Shown one piece after another: positions 51,424 to 63,100 of a stretch of DNA of 64,000 nt. A program made the translations under genes and the position numbers. Below the pieces are notes generated by a model. That model saw only the letters and a program-made list of their open reading frames with translations. It made no database searches and was not told where the DNA came from. Position 1 is the stretch's first letter. The number at the start of each line of letters is the position of its first letter. Source of the DNA: Adiantum capillus-veneris (taxonomy: Eukaryota; Streptophyta; Polypodiopsida; Polypodiales; Pteridaceae); the NCBI GenBank assembly GCA_014529385.2, contig CM043948.1, positions 77,548,291 to 77,612,290 on the forward strand, read 5' to 3'.

Positions 51424-51530
51424 CAACACACTCAACCCCTCAAATACAACCTCTCTCTTTCCCTCTCGTTCACTCATACATGCTCTTTCTTGTTCTCTCC
51501 TATGTCGGCAGCTACGGGAAAAGCATTATT

Positions 51531-51593
<63 letters not shown>

Positions 51594-51729
51594 CCCCCAC
51601 CACACACACCATACCCACACACACTCTCAGCTACTCACCCACTCCCCCTTATCTCCAACTCACGCTCGCTCTCCCTCTCGTTGTCTCTCTCGGCCACCTC
51701 GGGGTCGCCATAAAGACCCCCGGTGCATA

Positions 51730-51809
<80 letters not shown>

Positions 51810-51900
51810 GCACACACACACACGCGCCAACACACACACACACACACACATACCCTCCCCTCTCACCCCGCTTCACTCACGCCCTCGCTTTCTCTCTAGT
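50860..51900. repeat. CT-rich region of ~200-bp degenerate units
   Basis: Long (TC)n tracts at 51337-51418, 51532-51591 and 51733-51806, shorter ones at 51050 and 51105, alternate with CA-rich stretches. Before each tract stands a related ~40-base block: 'gtcagtaacgggccgccatg' (51073), 'gtcagcagtcaccagcccaa' (51297), 'gtcggcagctacgggaaaag' (51503), 'tcggccacctcggggtcgcc' (51689). This indicates four or five degenerate tandem units of about 180-220 bp. Open frames across it are Ser-Leu and Arg-Glu artefacts. Confidence 0.75.
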
Positions 51901-52085
51901 TCTCTATACTCGACAAACTAACAAGCCAGGAAAAATATTAAAATAAATATAATAATCTTATTTATTACTCCCGTTTCCACACACACTCTTGTCGTACACA
52001 CACACACACACTTACACACCCACACACAACCCCATATACATGCACATATGCACATATGTACTCAGGATCACATGCACATACATAC

Positions 52086-52649
52086 TGATGGGGGACTTTT
52101 CACAAGCCAAGCTCCCATACCCCTCTTCTCTCGTCCCCACCCCATGAAAACCCCCTCTTAGGGAGGGAGTGATAAAAGGCATTGGAAAAAGTAAGAAAAA
52201 AATAAAGTATGATTATGTAAATATATAAGAAAGGTAAAATAGGCCACCTCATGCCTGCGGGGTAGCCCATCCCCACCTTGCCTCCTTTTTCTTCACTGTT
52301 GCCCCGCCGGGTGTCCCTTTTCCTCTCCTCCACTCAAAAGGTCAACCCCCTCTCTCTTCCCCTTGTCCTTTCTCCTTTCTCTCTCCCCTCAAGATACCCC
52401 ACCTCTCACCAATAATGCATTATAACTCACCAATAATGCACCCTAACTCACATGCAACTTACCCTATCTTCCAAAATAGTATACCTCTCTTGGATGAAAA
52501 CTTTGTTATGGTGGTGTGTTGTTTGCGTCCTAGCCACTGAAGCTAGGTGGTGCCCCCTGTTTGCTTTACCATGACAGGCTCGAGGCGCGCCATTCGGTCC
52601 CCGGTGTTTAAGAGGCCGTCGGGGTTCGGGGTTCGCTTTGCTCCCGTCA
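52086..52649 (+). repeat. 5' LTR of the Tat element (564 bp)
   Basis: TGATGGGGGAC ... CTCCCGTCA. The start matches the truncated 3' LTR (58747-58789), which differs by one base in the G/A run. After the spacer TT, TGGTGCCCCCACTGAG (52652-52667) is the primer site; I cannot name the tRNA. Confidence 0.85.
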
Positions 52650-52722
52650 TTTGGTGCCCCCACTGAGGATCTTTTCATGAAACCCTTCAGTTTACAAGAC
52701 TGAAACCCCTAAACTATTGTGA

Positions 52723-52986
52723 ATGGATGAATGGCTAGCAGGATTTGCTAATTGGACGACAGAAGAAGAAGAGCTCCAAGCACAACTAGACGAACTCCGC
52801 ATCTCCATCGAAGCTCGAGTGCCAGGCGTAACGGTAATCGATTTGCAGTGGGAGAGTCAACCAACACGCCAAACCCAGTGGATATACATAGGCCAAGTGC
52901 CAAGAAGAAGAAGGAGAAGGTCGAGACCATGTCCGCAACCTACAACCAACCCACAACAACAAAATGAAAGGAGCTCTACACAATAG
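52723..52986 (+). CDS. Small upstream ORF of the Tat element (87 aa)
   Basis: Lies between primer site and gag. It begins MDEWLAGFANWTTEEEE, is acidic and helix-prone in its first half, and has an Arg-rich patch (RRRRRRSR at 81% of its length) toward the end. Some Tat elements (for instance Ogre) carry an extra ORF before gag, but similarity to those cannot be judged here. It may be a leader peptide or chance. Confidence 0.35.
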   Translation: MDEWLAGFANWTTEEEELQAQLDELRISIEARVPGVTVIDLQWESQPTRQTQWIYIGQVPRRRRRRSRPCPQPTTNPQQQNERSSTQ

Positions 52987-53507
52987 AGAATCAACACTAT
53001 TCTACTTTGAGAATCAGGTAACTCAAGTCACCGAGGTAATTATCACAGTCAGTTTTCAAGTCGCACCTGATGCTGCAGCACAGATAACGAAATCATTGGC
53101 TCACACTCTCACTAGAGAAACTAGGGATCTACTATGTTTGTTTCAGGAAAGAACACCACCCTCTCCCACAAGCTTGGACAGTGACTAAGCACCTCTAAGC
53201 TTCACATGAATCAGTACAACCTACCTCAAGACAGATCACACATACCAACACGTGTACGCTCAATCAAGGTAATACTGGATTTGAAGGCTCACTACCACCA
53301 CGTCATTGACACCATGCTGGGTGGGGAGTGATTTTTTTAGGTTCTGGCATCAGATCAACCATTTGTCCTACCTTTGGTACAAGGCAATGTACCGTTTGAA
53401 GTTTTAATCTATGTCCTAGTATAAGAGGGTATACACGCCTCCTTGTAAAGAAGAAAAAAACTTTTGCAAGTTAAGCAGTGTGTCTTTCTAGCTCTCTCTC
53501 AGTAATC

Positions 53508-54827
53508 ATGGCAAGTGTAGCATTTCCAACATTTAAAGGAAAGAAGGGGGAGGATTTGGTAACAGACTTCCTAGATGACTTTGAAGTAGCATGTGTAGTG
53601 AGCAACAAAGATACGGATGAATCCCGGGTTAGAATCTTTAAGCATCTCATGAAGCTAGAAGCTAGATCATGGTACAATGCACTTCCACAAGCAACCAAGG
53701 ATGACTGGGAACCCTTAAAAACCGCTTTTAAGAGGCGCTTTGGGGGAGGTACCACTTCAGAAAAGTTGTGGGACAAGTTGAGAGACTTGAAGCTGGAGGG
53801 TCTTTTAGAATATGCCACCTATGAGTCCAAATTTGTGGATTTGTGGGAACGGTGGGTTGAGTCACTGGCAAGGGGGGAAGCTGCACCCGATTTCCTAAAA
53901 AAAGATCGGTTCACTCATGGCTTATGGCCGCTTCTCAAGGAGAAGGTGAAAGGTAGATTCCCGGCTACGTACGAGTTAGCCGTTGAGATTGCTCGCCTTA
54001 AGGACAAGAAGCTGCGAATGAAAGCCAAAGAAACCGAGTCAACAGAAACAGCAACATCACGTCGACCAACAACTACGACAACCACCATTCCACCACCACC
54101 ATCGGCTCTTGGGGTAAGAGATGAACAACAAGATATGTTGGCCCATATTACTGACCAACTGCAGAATTTGTTTGTCCACTTAATACAACAAGGGAGGAGT
54201 CAAGAAAGAGATCAAGACCCTGGAAGAGCACGACGACAAAACAGGGAGTATCATTGCTACAACTGCGGAGAAGACGGTCATGGTATGTACTACTGTCCCA
54301 AACCACGACAAAACTATAATAGAGGAGGTAGGAGGAACCAATTGTCACCCCCTAGAGAAAGAACACCCCCACCCCGAGCACCACCCCCACCAACAAAAAT
54401 TCTACGTCCACCCCAGACACCACTACAAGCATCCATCCCACCTCTTCCACCAGCCCCACCACCTGATCGCCCTGTAAACATCATAAGGCTAGAAGAGAAA
54501 GGAAAAGCCGTAGTAGTGGATCCACCCAGAGGAAAGGAGAGGGACAAGGGTAAGGAGAAGGTAAAATTTTTAGAACCACTTGAGGCCATGACTGTGAAAA
54601 GAGCTAGGAGGGAGAAGGCTACACAATCAAATGATGAGAGAAGCATGAGAGGAGAAACTAGCAAGAGGCCATCCAGGCCACGACGGAAATTGGGAATCAT
54701 CGACTTCCAGCTAGGGGAAAGTTCTAAGCCCTATGACCTAACATTGGATGTGGCAGAGCAAGGACCGAAGATTACATGGCCACAACTGCTACATCTTGTA
54801 CCTAAAGTAAGGCGACAATGGTCTTAA
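53508..54827 (+). CDS. Gag of the Tat element (439 aa)
   Basis: Structural protein forming the particle that packages element RNA. The start is MASVAFPTFKG (ATG 53508), the first ATG of the frame. Residues 10-150 have the retrotransposon Gag core (WYNALP, DDWEPLKTAFKRRF). The middle is Thr/Pro-rich, followed by one zinc knuckle CYNCGEDGHGMYYC (C-x2-C-x4-H-x4-C, about residue 250). The C-terminal third is rich in Pro and then Lys/Arg/Glu. The TAA stop at 54825-54827 is immediately followed by ATG in the same frame, so pol could be made by read-through or re-initiation, or the stop may be a mutation. Confidence 0.85.
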   Translation: MASVAFPTFKGKKGEDLVTDFLDDFEVACVVSNKDTDESRVRIFKHLMKLEARSWYNALPQATKDDWEPLKTAFKRRFGGGTTSEKLWDKLRDLKLEGLLEYATYESKFVDLWERWVESLARGEAAPDFLKKDRFTHGLWPLLKEKVKGRFPATYELAVEIARLKDKKLRMKAKETESTETATSRRPTTTTTTIPPPPSALGVRDEQQDMLAHITDQLQNLFVHLIQQGRSQERDQDPGRARRQNREYHCYNCGEDGHGMYYCPKPRQNYNRGGRRNQLSPPRERTPPPRAPPPPTKILRPPQTPLQASIPPLPPAPPPDRPVNIIRLEEKGKAVVVDPPRGKERDKGKEKVKFLEPLEAMTVKRARREKATQSNDERSMRGETSKRPSRPRRKLGIIDFQLGESSKPYDLTLDVAEQGPKITWPQLLHLVPKVRRQWS

Positions 54828-57800
54828 ATGGTAAGTACAAGACGCTCCAAAACAAAGGTAGCCGGAGCAATTTCGGGATGCAACATGGATGACATCCTTC
54901 CAATTGTCGACGTAAACATAAAAGGAAAGAGGGTTGGAAACACCTACATTGATGGAGGTGCACAAATCTGTGTAATGAGCGAAGCTATGATGCTTCGATT
55001 AGGGCTCGAGGTTGACAGGCCTTCTCCATGCAAGGCAAAGATGGCAAACAACGCAAAAGTAAAGTGTGTGGGTGTGGTAAGTGCCGTGAAAATCAAAGCT
55101 TTCAACACTGAGGTAGAGGTATATGTTTTTGTGATGCCTACTAAGGGGGAGGGATACCCACTAATTTTGGGAAGGCCATGGTTGATGGCCATGAAGGCAA
55201 AACAGGACTAGGGTACAGGCCTTCTACGCATGACCGGTAAGAAAGGGGAGACAATCTACTACGACATGAGGATTGGCAAGCAGAAGCAAATGAATCTAGA
55301 AACATCGGCAGATGAAACCACTAGCGAATCTTCCAGTTCTGAGGAGGAGACCACATCCACCGACTAAAGTGACAGTTCCATTGATGTGATGGGTATCATT
55401 ATGAAGGATCCACAAAGGGTAAGCACAACTGGTGATCCATCACCAAAAGGGCAACCCAATGAAGAGGAGAGCAAATCACTTGGCCTAGGAGTAAGTAGGT
55501 TGAAGGGTATGTTGTCTACGGAATTAACACTTGAGGAGAAAGATAGCTTTTTGCAAATCACAGGCATTACAGTGGTGGAACATCATATTAAGCTGAAGGA
55601 AGGGGTAAAACCAGTTGTGCAAAAGCTACGACGACTGGGGGTCATACAAGAAAAGGCACTCTTGGCCGAGGTAAGGAAACTGCTGGAGACAGGATTCATC
55701 TATCCTGTAGAAAACTCAGAATGGGTGTCACCCGTAGTGGTGACGCCTAAAAAGAATGGTAAGTGGAGGGTCTGTGTTGACTAAAAACCACTAAATGCAG
55801 CTACAAAGAGAGACCACTTTCCTCTCCCTTTCTTGGATAAAATTCTGAATGAAGTAGCGGGTTTTGAATGCTATACCGTCTGTGATGGTTATTCTGGATA
55901 CTTTCAAATACGCATAGCCTTGGAAGATCAGCTAAAAACCACTTTTATCACGCCATGGGGTTGTTTTGCATACAGGGTTATGCCATTTGGTCTCACAAAT
56001 GCACCTGCCACATTCCAAAGATATGTCACATATGTTTTTCAACCGTTCTTTGGAACATCCATAAGAGTGTTCATTGATGATTTTTGTATATATAGCTCCC
56101 GTATTTCACATTTAGAAAAGGTAACTGAAGGTTTGGCCAGGCTGCAAAGCCTAGGTGGGCAATTAAATGTGGATAAATGCCACATTGGGGAGAGTAAATT
56201 CATTCTACTAGGCCATGAAATTTCAGCAAAAGGTATCAATGCCGACCCAAGTAAGGTGTCCGCACTCATAGCCCTACCTTCACCAACGACCGCACGTCAA
56301 CTGGTCTCTTTTCTACAGAAGGTGAGGTACTTAAGTAGATTCATACATCTACTATCACAACTTGTTCTACCACTGCAACAACTCACTCAAAGATCAACTT
56401 TCACTTGGGACGAGGAAAGCGAACATCACTACAACAAGGTAAAGGAGGTCTTAGCCACTCTGCCAACTATCTCACCACCTAAGTGGGATGAAAAATTCTA
56501 TGTCACCTCAAGTGTTGGTGATGACTCATTGGGGGCTGTGCTACTCCAAAAGGATACGATGACATCTTTCATGAGGCCAATCTTCTTCTCTAGTCGAATG
56601 ATGACAGCAGGAGAGAAAGGTTTCACCCATGTGGAACACTTTGTCCTAGCTCTTAGATTTGCAACTACAAATTTTAGGTCATATTTTCTGCCTAAGCAAT
56701 TTGTGATTCTAACCACAGATGAAATATTTTCCTATGTTGTACAACACATGGATGTGTCTGCTAAAATTACTAAATGGCTAGTTCGTCTGCAAGAGTTTGA
56801 CTACACGGTACAGGTAGAAAGCACGACAAGGGCAAGTTTGGGGGGACTCATGACCTACCAAATCTTTGAAGGGAAGGAGAAGCAATCTAAGGAAGGAGAA
56901 GTCCGATTACCTCCAGTACCACCGATGGTAGAAGGAGCATACTCTCTCTACTTTGATGGAGCCTACAAGCGAGCATCCGACAAAGCAGCCGCAGGCATAG
57001 TGGTCTTTGATGACAAAGGGACAAAGGTATTTTTGTTGGGCCAATTGTTAGATTCACATTCTAACAATGAAGCTGAGTATGCAGCACTAACCAAGGGTCT
57101 ACGATGGTGCGTCTCGCAAGGTGTACAACGCCTTAATGTATTTGGGGATGCTCTACTTCTGGTAAGGCAAGTAAATGGAGCATGGACATGCAAGAATCCT
57201 AGTTTAAGGACTCACTTAAGTGGTCTGAAAACCTTGTTGGGTAAGTTTGAAGAAGTTCAAATACACCATATCCCAAGGGCTCAAAACCAAGAAGCAGATG
57301 CCCTAGCAAGTGAAAGACTACAGGAAGTGGTGGTTGGAGCAATAAAACTAAAGCTCCCTCTATTTCAAGGCTGTGATGCCTTGCCTGACATCATGCATTT
57401 TTTGGAAACAGGGGAATGCCCATCAGATTTAACAAAGGGACAGAAGCAATGGCTGACGCGGAAGGCCACAAGGTATCGACTCATCAATGATGGTTTGTAC
57501 TGTAAGGGTAAGGACCAAATACTCAGGAAGGTCCCTCTCTCTCACGAAATCACGGGAGTAATTGCTAGCTGTCACGACGGGGTTTGTGGTGGTCACTTTG
57601 CCCTAGACATAACAAGTAGGAAAATTTTTCAGGCAGGCTTCATATGGCCTAGCCTCAACCGTGATGTACACCATTGGTGCAAAACGTGTAAGTTGTGTCA
57701 AAAGGCCGGCACTAGGTCACTTATGCCTGAACCACAGACACCTATTCTCTCATATGGCCCATTTGAAAAATGGGGTATCGATGCCATTGGGCCATTACCT

Positions 57801-58631
57801 AGGGCCAACTCAGGAAAATTCTACATTATCATGGGGGTCGACTACATGACTAGATGGGCAGAGGCTACAGCCACCACTAGAATCACAGTGGTAGAGGTAG
57901 CTAAATTTATCTACGAGCACATATGCTGTAGGTTTGGCACACCTTTAGAGATCATCTCTGATAGAGGGCCAGGTTTCAGAGCAGACTTGGTAGGAGAATT
58001 AATGCAGAAACTGGGCATTACAGGGAGGCACTCTTCACCATATTACCCTCAATGTAATGGCCTAGTTGAAAAGGTAAATGGAATGGTTTCTAAAATTATT
58101 ACCAAGCAGGTAAACAATCATCCCGGAGACTGGGATAAGTATCTACTACCAACTTTATGGGCCTACAGAACTTCATTTCGTACATCCTTGGGATTCACAC
58201 CGTATCATCTAGTATTTGGTAAGGAAGCAATCTTGCCCATTGAAGTGCAACTACAAAGTCTCAGAGTAATGGCAAGCCAACTTCAACAACCCAACATGCA
58301 TTTGAGAGATCACATCATCAACTTGGAAAGACTGCAGCTGGACAGAGAAGAAGCAATAAATTATTATGCAGCACAAGCAGAGCATAGACGGCTTAGCTTT
58401 AACGAGCATCTTCGGAAAAAAGAATTGAAGAAAGGAATGTTGGTGCTCCGCTACGACAATCGCTTCGACACGCGCAAGGATAAGAAACTCCTGCTCCGAT
58501 GGGAAGGCCCTTTCATCATCAGGAAAAAGTATGCCAATGGAAGCTACCAGCTTATGAAGGCTGATGGAAAACTTCATAAAACCAGGGTAAATGGTTGGCA
58601 ACTTAAACCTTATTTTCTTCGATTTGACTAG
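54828..58631 (+). pseudogene. Pol of the Tat element (protease, RT, two RNase H, integrase), three stops
   Basis: In frame with gag. Protease motif YIDGGAQICVMS near 54945. Three stops: TAG 55209-55211, TAA 55365-55367, TAA 55782-55784 (after CVD, where related elements have Tyr). The reverse transcriptase shows VMPFGLTNAPATF (55980) and the catalytic VFIDDFCIYS (56068). A first RNase H follows (SLGAVLLQKD, 56530). A second, Tat-specific RNase H begins LYFDGAYKRASDKAAAG (56950) with NNEAEYAAL and QEADALAS. Integrase: zinc-binding H-H-C-C (57580-57710), then DAIG, ISDRG and, exactly 35 residues later, the Glu of LVEKVN, so the D-D-35-E triad is intact. The 932 codons from 55833 to 58631 are uninterrupted. 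Ends LKPYFLRFD. Confidence 0.9.
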
Positions 58632-58728
58632 GCTCCACCAATTGACATTCCAAATGAGGACACACCATCAGCCGCCACCTCCGACGATAATGATCAAACA
58701 GATGAGCTAGAGACATGAATGCCTCTAG

Positions 58729-58789
58729 CCAAAAGGGGAGGGCTAATGATGGGGGCTTTTCACAAGCCAAGCTCCCATACCCCTCTTCT
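58729..58789 (+). repeat. Polypurine tract and interrupted 3' LTR of the Tat element
   Basis: CCAAAAGGGGAGGGCTAA precedes TGATGGGGGCTTTTCAC (58747), the start of the 3' LTR. After 43 bases ('ctcttct') the copia LTR begins. The rest of the Tat LTR should lie beyond the window. Confidence 0.85.
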
Positions 58790-58976
58790 TGTTGGGTTAA
58801 AGGCCCGTGTGCCCGGCTGCCCGTTGTTCAGCCGCCCATGTACAGCCATTCATTTACTCATTCATAATAACTATACTCACAACTACACATTGGAGTGTGA
58901 GTACCGCCCCGCCACACATTGTGTCTATCTCCTTCTTCGTGTTGGCTCTCTGTGTGTGTGCTCTCCGATCCCAACA
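58790..58976 (+). repeat. 5' LTR of the second copia (187 bp)
   Basis: TGTTGGGTTAAAGG ... GATCCCAACA, with a 7-bp terminal inverted repeat TGTTGGG/CCCAACA. After AG follows the primer site TGGTATCAGATCTTGG (58979-58994), matching the initiator Met tRNA type over the first 10 bases. Confidence 0.9.
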
Positions 58977-58978
58977 AG

Positions 58979-60157
58979 TGGTATCAGATCTTGGTAGTGA
59001 GAGCATTGAGAGCTTCATCATCATTGTTGAGTGTGTTGAAACTTGCTGCTGTTTCATTGCCGTTTTTGGGTTTCGCGCACGCGCGCATTTCCAAAGAGCA
59101 GAAGGTTTTTCTGAGCTTGGCATTGGAAGGTTCAGCACTCTACGAGTATTTTCAGCAGACGTCCTGGGGTTTAACCCCCCTTTCGGAGCCATTCGTGCCA
59201 TTAGAAATCCCATCCGAGCTACAGACTAGGAGCTACGTTTTTCATCTCTCTTTGGTAGTTTTCTGCTGCCAGAGCTTCCATAGCCATTACAGGTGCCATT
59301 GTTGTAGTGTCTTCCACTTACGTGAGCCCACAGCTCATTTGAGAGTGTGTAGCCTCTTCTTGGAGTGGCCTCATACACACAGATAGAGTGGGAGTTTGGC
59401 GACATTGTCTTCTTCGACTACAGGTACAGGTACAGGTGCAGGTACAGGTACAGGTACGGGTACAGGTTACAGGTTACAGGGAGCTTTGGATACAGGTTTC
59501 TTCTGTGGTTACAAAACATGTATTTTGATTGTGGGACAGCCATGCATATGGTTGTGGTTTGAGTGGGAGCTTCTACTCTTTTGGGCAGTCTGTTTATGCG
59601 CGTTCTTGAGCTACAGGTTTACATCATCTATGTATGTTGATGGATGTGGATATGGCAGTTTGACAGACACTCTTTATGCATGATATTGTGGAGATTTGGT
59701 TCACTTATACATAGAGCGGGTTTGCTCTTGCTTGCAGTGTTGCGGTTTGAGTACGGACAGGTACTTGGTTGACATTAGAGATTGGACTTCGCTGAGCTTG
59801 TGCATTGGTTATATGCTCACTTGGATCCATTTATGCTCACGGATTTGTGTAAGCTTGGTCAGCTTATGTCTCTATTGTGGTTATTCAAACATGGAGTATG
59901 TTTATGCCTCTATGACAGCTCATTGTTGATGCATTTTGTGGCACAGTTTGCCTAGGCCGGTTGAGTTACAGGTGTCACGGGTTTATGCATTTTTTTGTGG
60001 ATTTCTACGTACGTTTTTTGACCATATTATGGGCTGATTTATACTCTATGCGTTTGCTCTTTGATTGAGCAGCAGGTGTTGTCAGATTTGCAACACTACT
60101 TTGTTGTGGCAGTTTGTCGGTTGGTTACATGTTTCTCATTGTTGCATTCTTGTTGTA
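58979..60157 (+). other. Leader of the second copia with GGTACA minisatellite
   Basis: 1179 bases between primer site and ATG. It contains a TACAGG-type hexamer repeat (about ten units, 59420-59480). Many short upstream ORFs are present, none conserved or recognisable. Copia leaders are often much shorter, so it may hold packaging or regulatory signals. Confidence 0.65.
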
Positions 60158-63100
60158 ATGGGCACTAAAGAGGACACAGTTTTCAATATTGAGAAGTTGG
60201 ATGGTGCTAACTTCTCATATTGGAAAGATCAGATTTGGGATGTCTTGGTGCAGAAGAAACAGATTCGACCTCTAAAGTTGCAGGGAGTTAAGCCAGAGAA
60301 CATGGAGAGGGATGATTGGGAGGAGTTGGATGAGATGTGCAGGTCTACCATTAGGCTTTCCCTTTCAAAGTCTGTTTATTACAATGTGAAAGATGCACAG
60401 GGTGGAGCTTATGAGCTATGGCAGCAGATTTGCGATATGTATGATAAGCATTCGGCTGCTTCTATGGTGTATTGGATTAAAAAGCTTATTGATTTGCGAA
60501 TGGAGGAAGGTGCTTCCATGAATGCGCATTTGAATGAGTTCAATACAATTACGTTTGAGGAAAATGTAAAAGATATGTTTTTACTTGTCACGTTGCCTGA
60601 GTCATGGGACACATTTAGGACAGCCATAAGTAACTCGGTTCCTGCGAATGAGTTGACAAGCACTAATGTGGAGTCTAGTCTTCTCACGGAAGAGATTAAT
60701 CGAAAGAATAATGCAGGTAATAAGTCTTCTAGTGCAATGGTTGTCAGAGGCAGGACTATGGACAAGTATAAGTCCAACAGGGGTAAATCTAGAAGCAGGT
60801 CCCGTGCAGGCACAAGTAAAAAGGATGTGGAATGTTTCCATTGTGGTAGAAAAGGCCATTTCAAAAAGGATTGCTACAAGTGGAAAAGGGAAAATGGAGA
60901 TGGTAAGAAGAAAGACCATGATGCTAAGGACAAGCCTAAGTCCAATGTCAATATTGAGGAGTTAAATGCAACACAGGGAGAGTGTAGCTCTCAAGATGAC
61001 GATGTATGTGCTCTGACTAGTGCTACTAGTGAAGAGCTTGGTGATGTGTTGCTTGCATCCTATTTTGATGACGCTTTTCTTCTCACTCATGAGCGTAGTA
61101 TGCCTATGGATTGGGTCATTGACAGTGGTGCTTCTTTTCACGTTACGCCTCATAGGTCGTGGTTTCATGACTATGATGCTTCGAGCTCAGGTACTGTCAG
61201 GATTGCCGATGGGCGTTCTATGCAAATTCATGGCATTGGGGATATTCATTTGGCTATGCCAAACTCTACTACGTTTGTCTTGCAGCGTGTGCGTCATGTG
61301 CCGGCTCTTGCAAAAAGCTTGATTAGTGTGGGTCAGTTGGATTCACTTGGTTTCAATGTATCTTTTGGTGATGGAGGTTGGAAAATCACTAAGGGCAGCC
61401 TTGTTTTGGTTAAAGGTGCTAAGAGGAATACGTTGTATTCCCTTTGTGTAGCTAGTGTGGCTGATCACATTGTGGGGATCACTGAGCAACCTCCTGCTTC
61501 TTTATGGCATCAGCGTTTGGGGCATATGTCACTAAAAGGTTTGAAGTTGTTGGCACGTGCGGATTACATTCCCGTTTCAGATTTTGGTGGTTTTGAGTTT
61601 TGTGAGCATTGCCTTTATGGTCGACATGCTTGGTCTTCTCATAAGAAGAGTGTTCCACACAGATCTTTGGAAAAGCTAGCTTTGGTGCATAGTGACGTAT
61701 GTGGGCCGATGCCCAATGCTTCTCTTGGAGGTGCTATGTACTTTGTTACGTTCATTGATGATGCTAGCAGGAAGGTATGGGCATACCCCATTCATAAGAA
61801 GGATATTGTGTTTGATATATTTAAGCAATGGTTGGCTCTTGTTGAGAACCAATCAAGTTGTAAGTTGAAGTGCTTACGTACGGACAATGGGGGTGAATTT
61901 ATGTCTTATGCTTTCACAACATTATGTGTTGAGAAGGGTATACGGCGCGAGCTTAGTGCTCCCTATACATCTCCTCAAAATGGTGTGGCACAGCGCATGA
62001 ATAGGACTATACAGGAAAAAGTCCGTAGTATGCTTTCTATGGCTGGTTTGTCAAATGGATTTTGGGCTGAAGCTGTTGCCACTTCTGTGCATTTGATAAA
62101 TCGTTCACCTAGTGTTCCTTTGGGCTTCAAAGTGCCTGAAGAGGTATGGACAGGTTTGCCACCTTCGTATGGTCACCTTCGTGTTTTTGGCTGTGAAGCT
62201 TATGTACATGTACCTAAGGCAAAACACAGCAAATTGGATCCAAAGAGCAAGAGATGTATCTTCTTGGGTTATGGTAGCTCTGGTGAGATGGGTTATCGAC
62301 TGTGGGATCCTATTGACAGGAAGATTGTGCGCAGCCATGATGTTGTTTTTCATGAGGACTTTATGTATAGAGCATCACCGCGAACGGTTGAGGTTCGGCG
62401 TGTGATATTTGAGGAGGATGGACATCGGTATGATGGTCCCATGGCTGCTCGTGGGCAGCCCATTGACCCTCAAGTGGGAGATCAGCCCTTGTTGGGAGAT
62501 CATGTAGATGTGGGACAGCCAGATCAGCCCTTGTTGGGAGATCATGTAGATGTGGGACAGCCAGATGCACCTCCTGCACAGTCTCTGAGGCGTTCAGAGC
62601 GGCGTGCAAGACAGCCTCAGCGTTTTGTGCCTTCTATGGATTATGTATTGTTGACTGATTGCGGGGAGCCATCATGTTATGATGAGGCCATGTCTAGTGT
62701 TGACAAGCTCAAGTGGGAGCAGGCTATGCAGTCAGAGATGGATTCGTTGATCCAAAATGAAACGTGGGAGCTTACTCCTTTGCCAAAGGGTAAGAAGGAA
62801 CTACCATGCAAGTGGGTTTACAAGATAAAATTGTGTTCAATGGATGCAAAGCCTAGGTACAAAGCAAGGCTTGTGGCTAAAGGATTCAAGCAACATAAGG
62901 GCATTGATTTTGACGAGATCTTCTCCCCAGTGGTGAAGATGTCTACTTTGTGTATGTTGTTTGCTTTGGTAGCTACAGAAGACATGGAATTGAAGCAAAT
63001 GGATGTAAAGACAGCTTTCTTACATCCGGACTTGCACGAGGATTTGTACATGGAGCAACCAAGTGGGTTTGTTATTCATGGTTCAAAGAAGATGGTATGC

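Larger units (their letters stand above)
52086..58789 (+). mobile_element. Ty3/gypsy retrotransposon, Tat type, near complete
   Basis: 5' LTR, primer site, gag, pol and polypurine tract are all present on the plus strand. The 3' LTR is interrupted after 43 bp by a copia element (58790 onward). Two RNase H domains between reverse transcriptase and integrase identify the plant Tat lineage. The whole gag-pol is in one frame with only four stops. The left flank before the LTR is 'catac' (52081-52085); the matching right flank is beyond the window. Confidence 0.9.

Noticed and set aside
52100-52333. Minus-strand frame inside the Tat LTR
   Set aside because: Lies wholly in the LTR, has no motif and is opposite to the element's transcription.
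60409-60919. Minus-strand frames of 105-151 codons
   Set aside because: Shadows of the open copia polyprotein on the plus strand.
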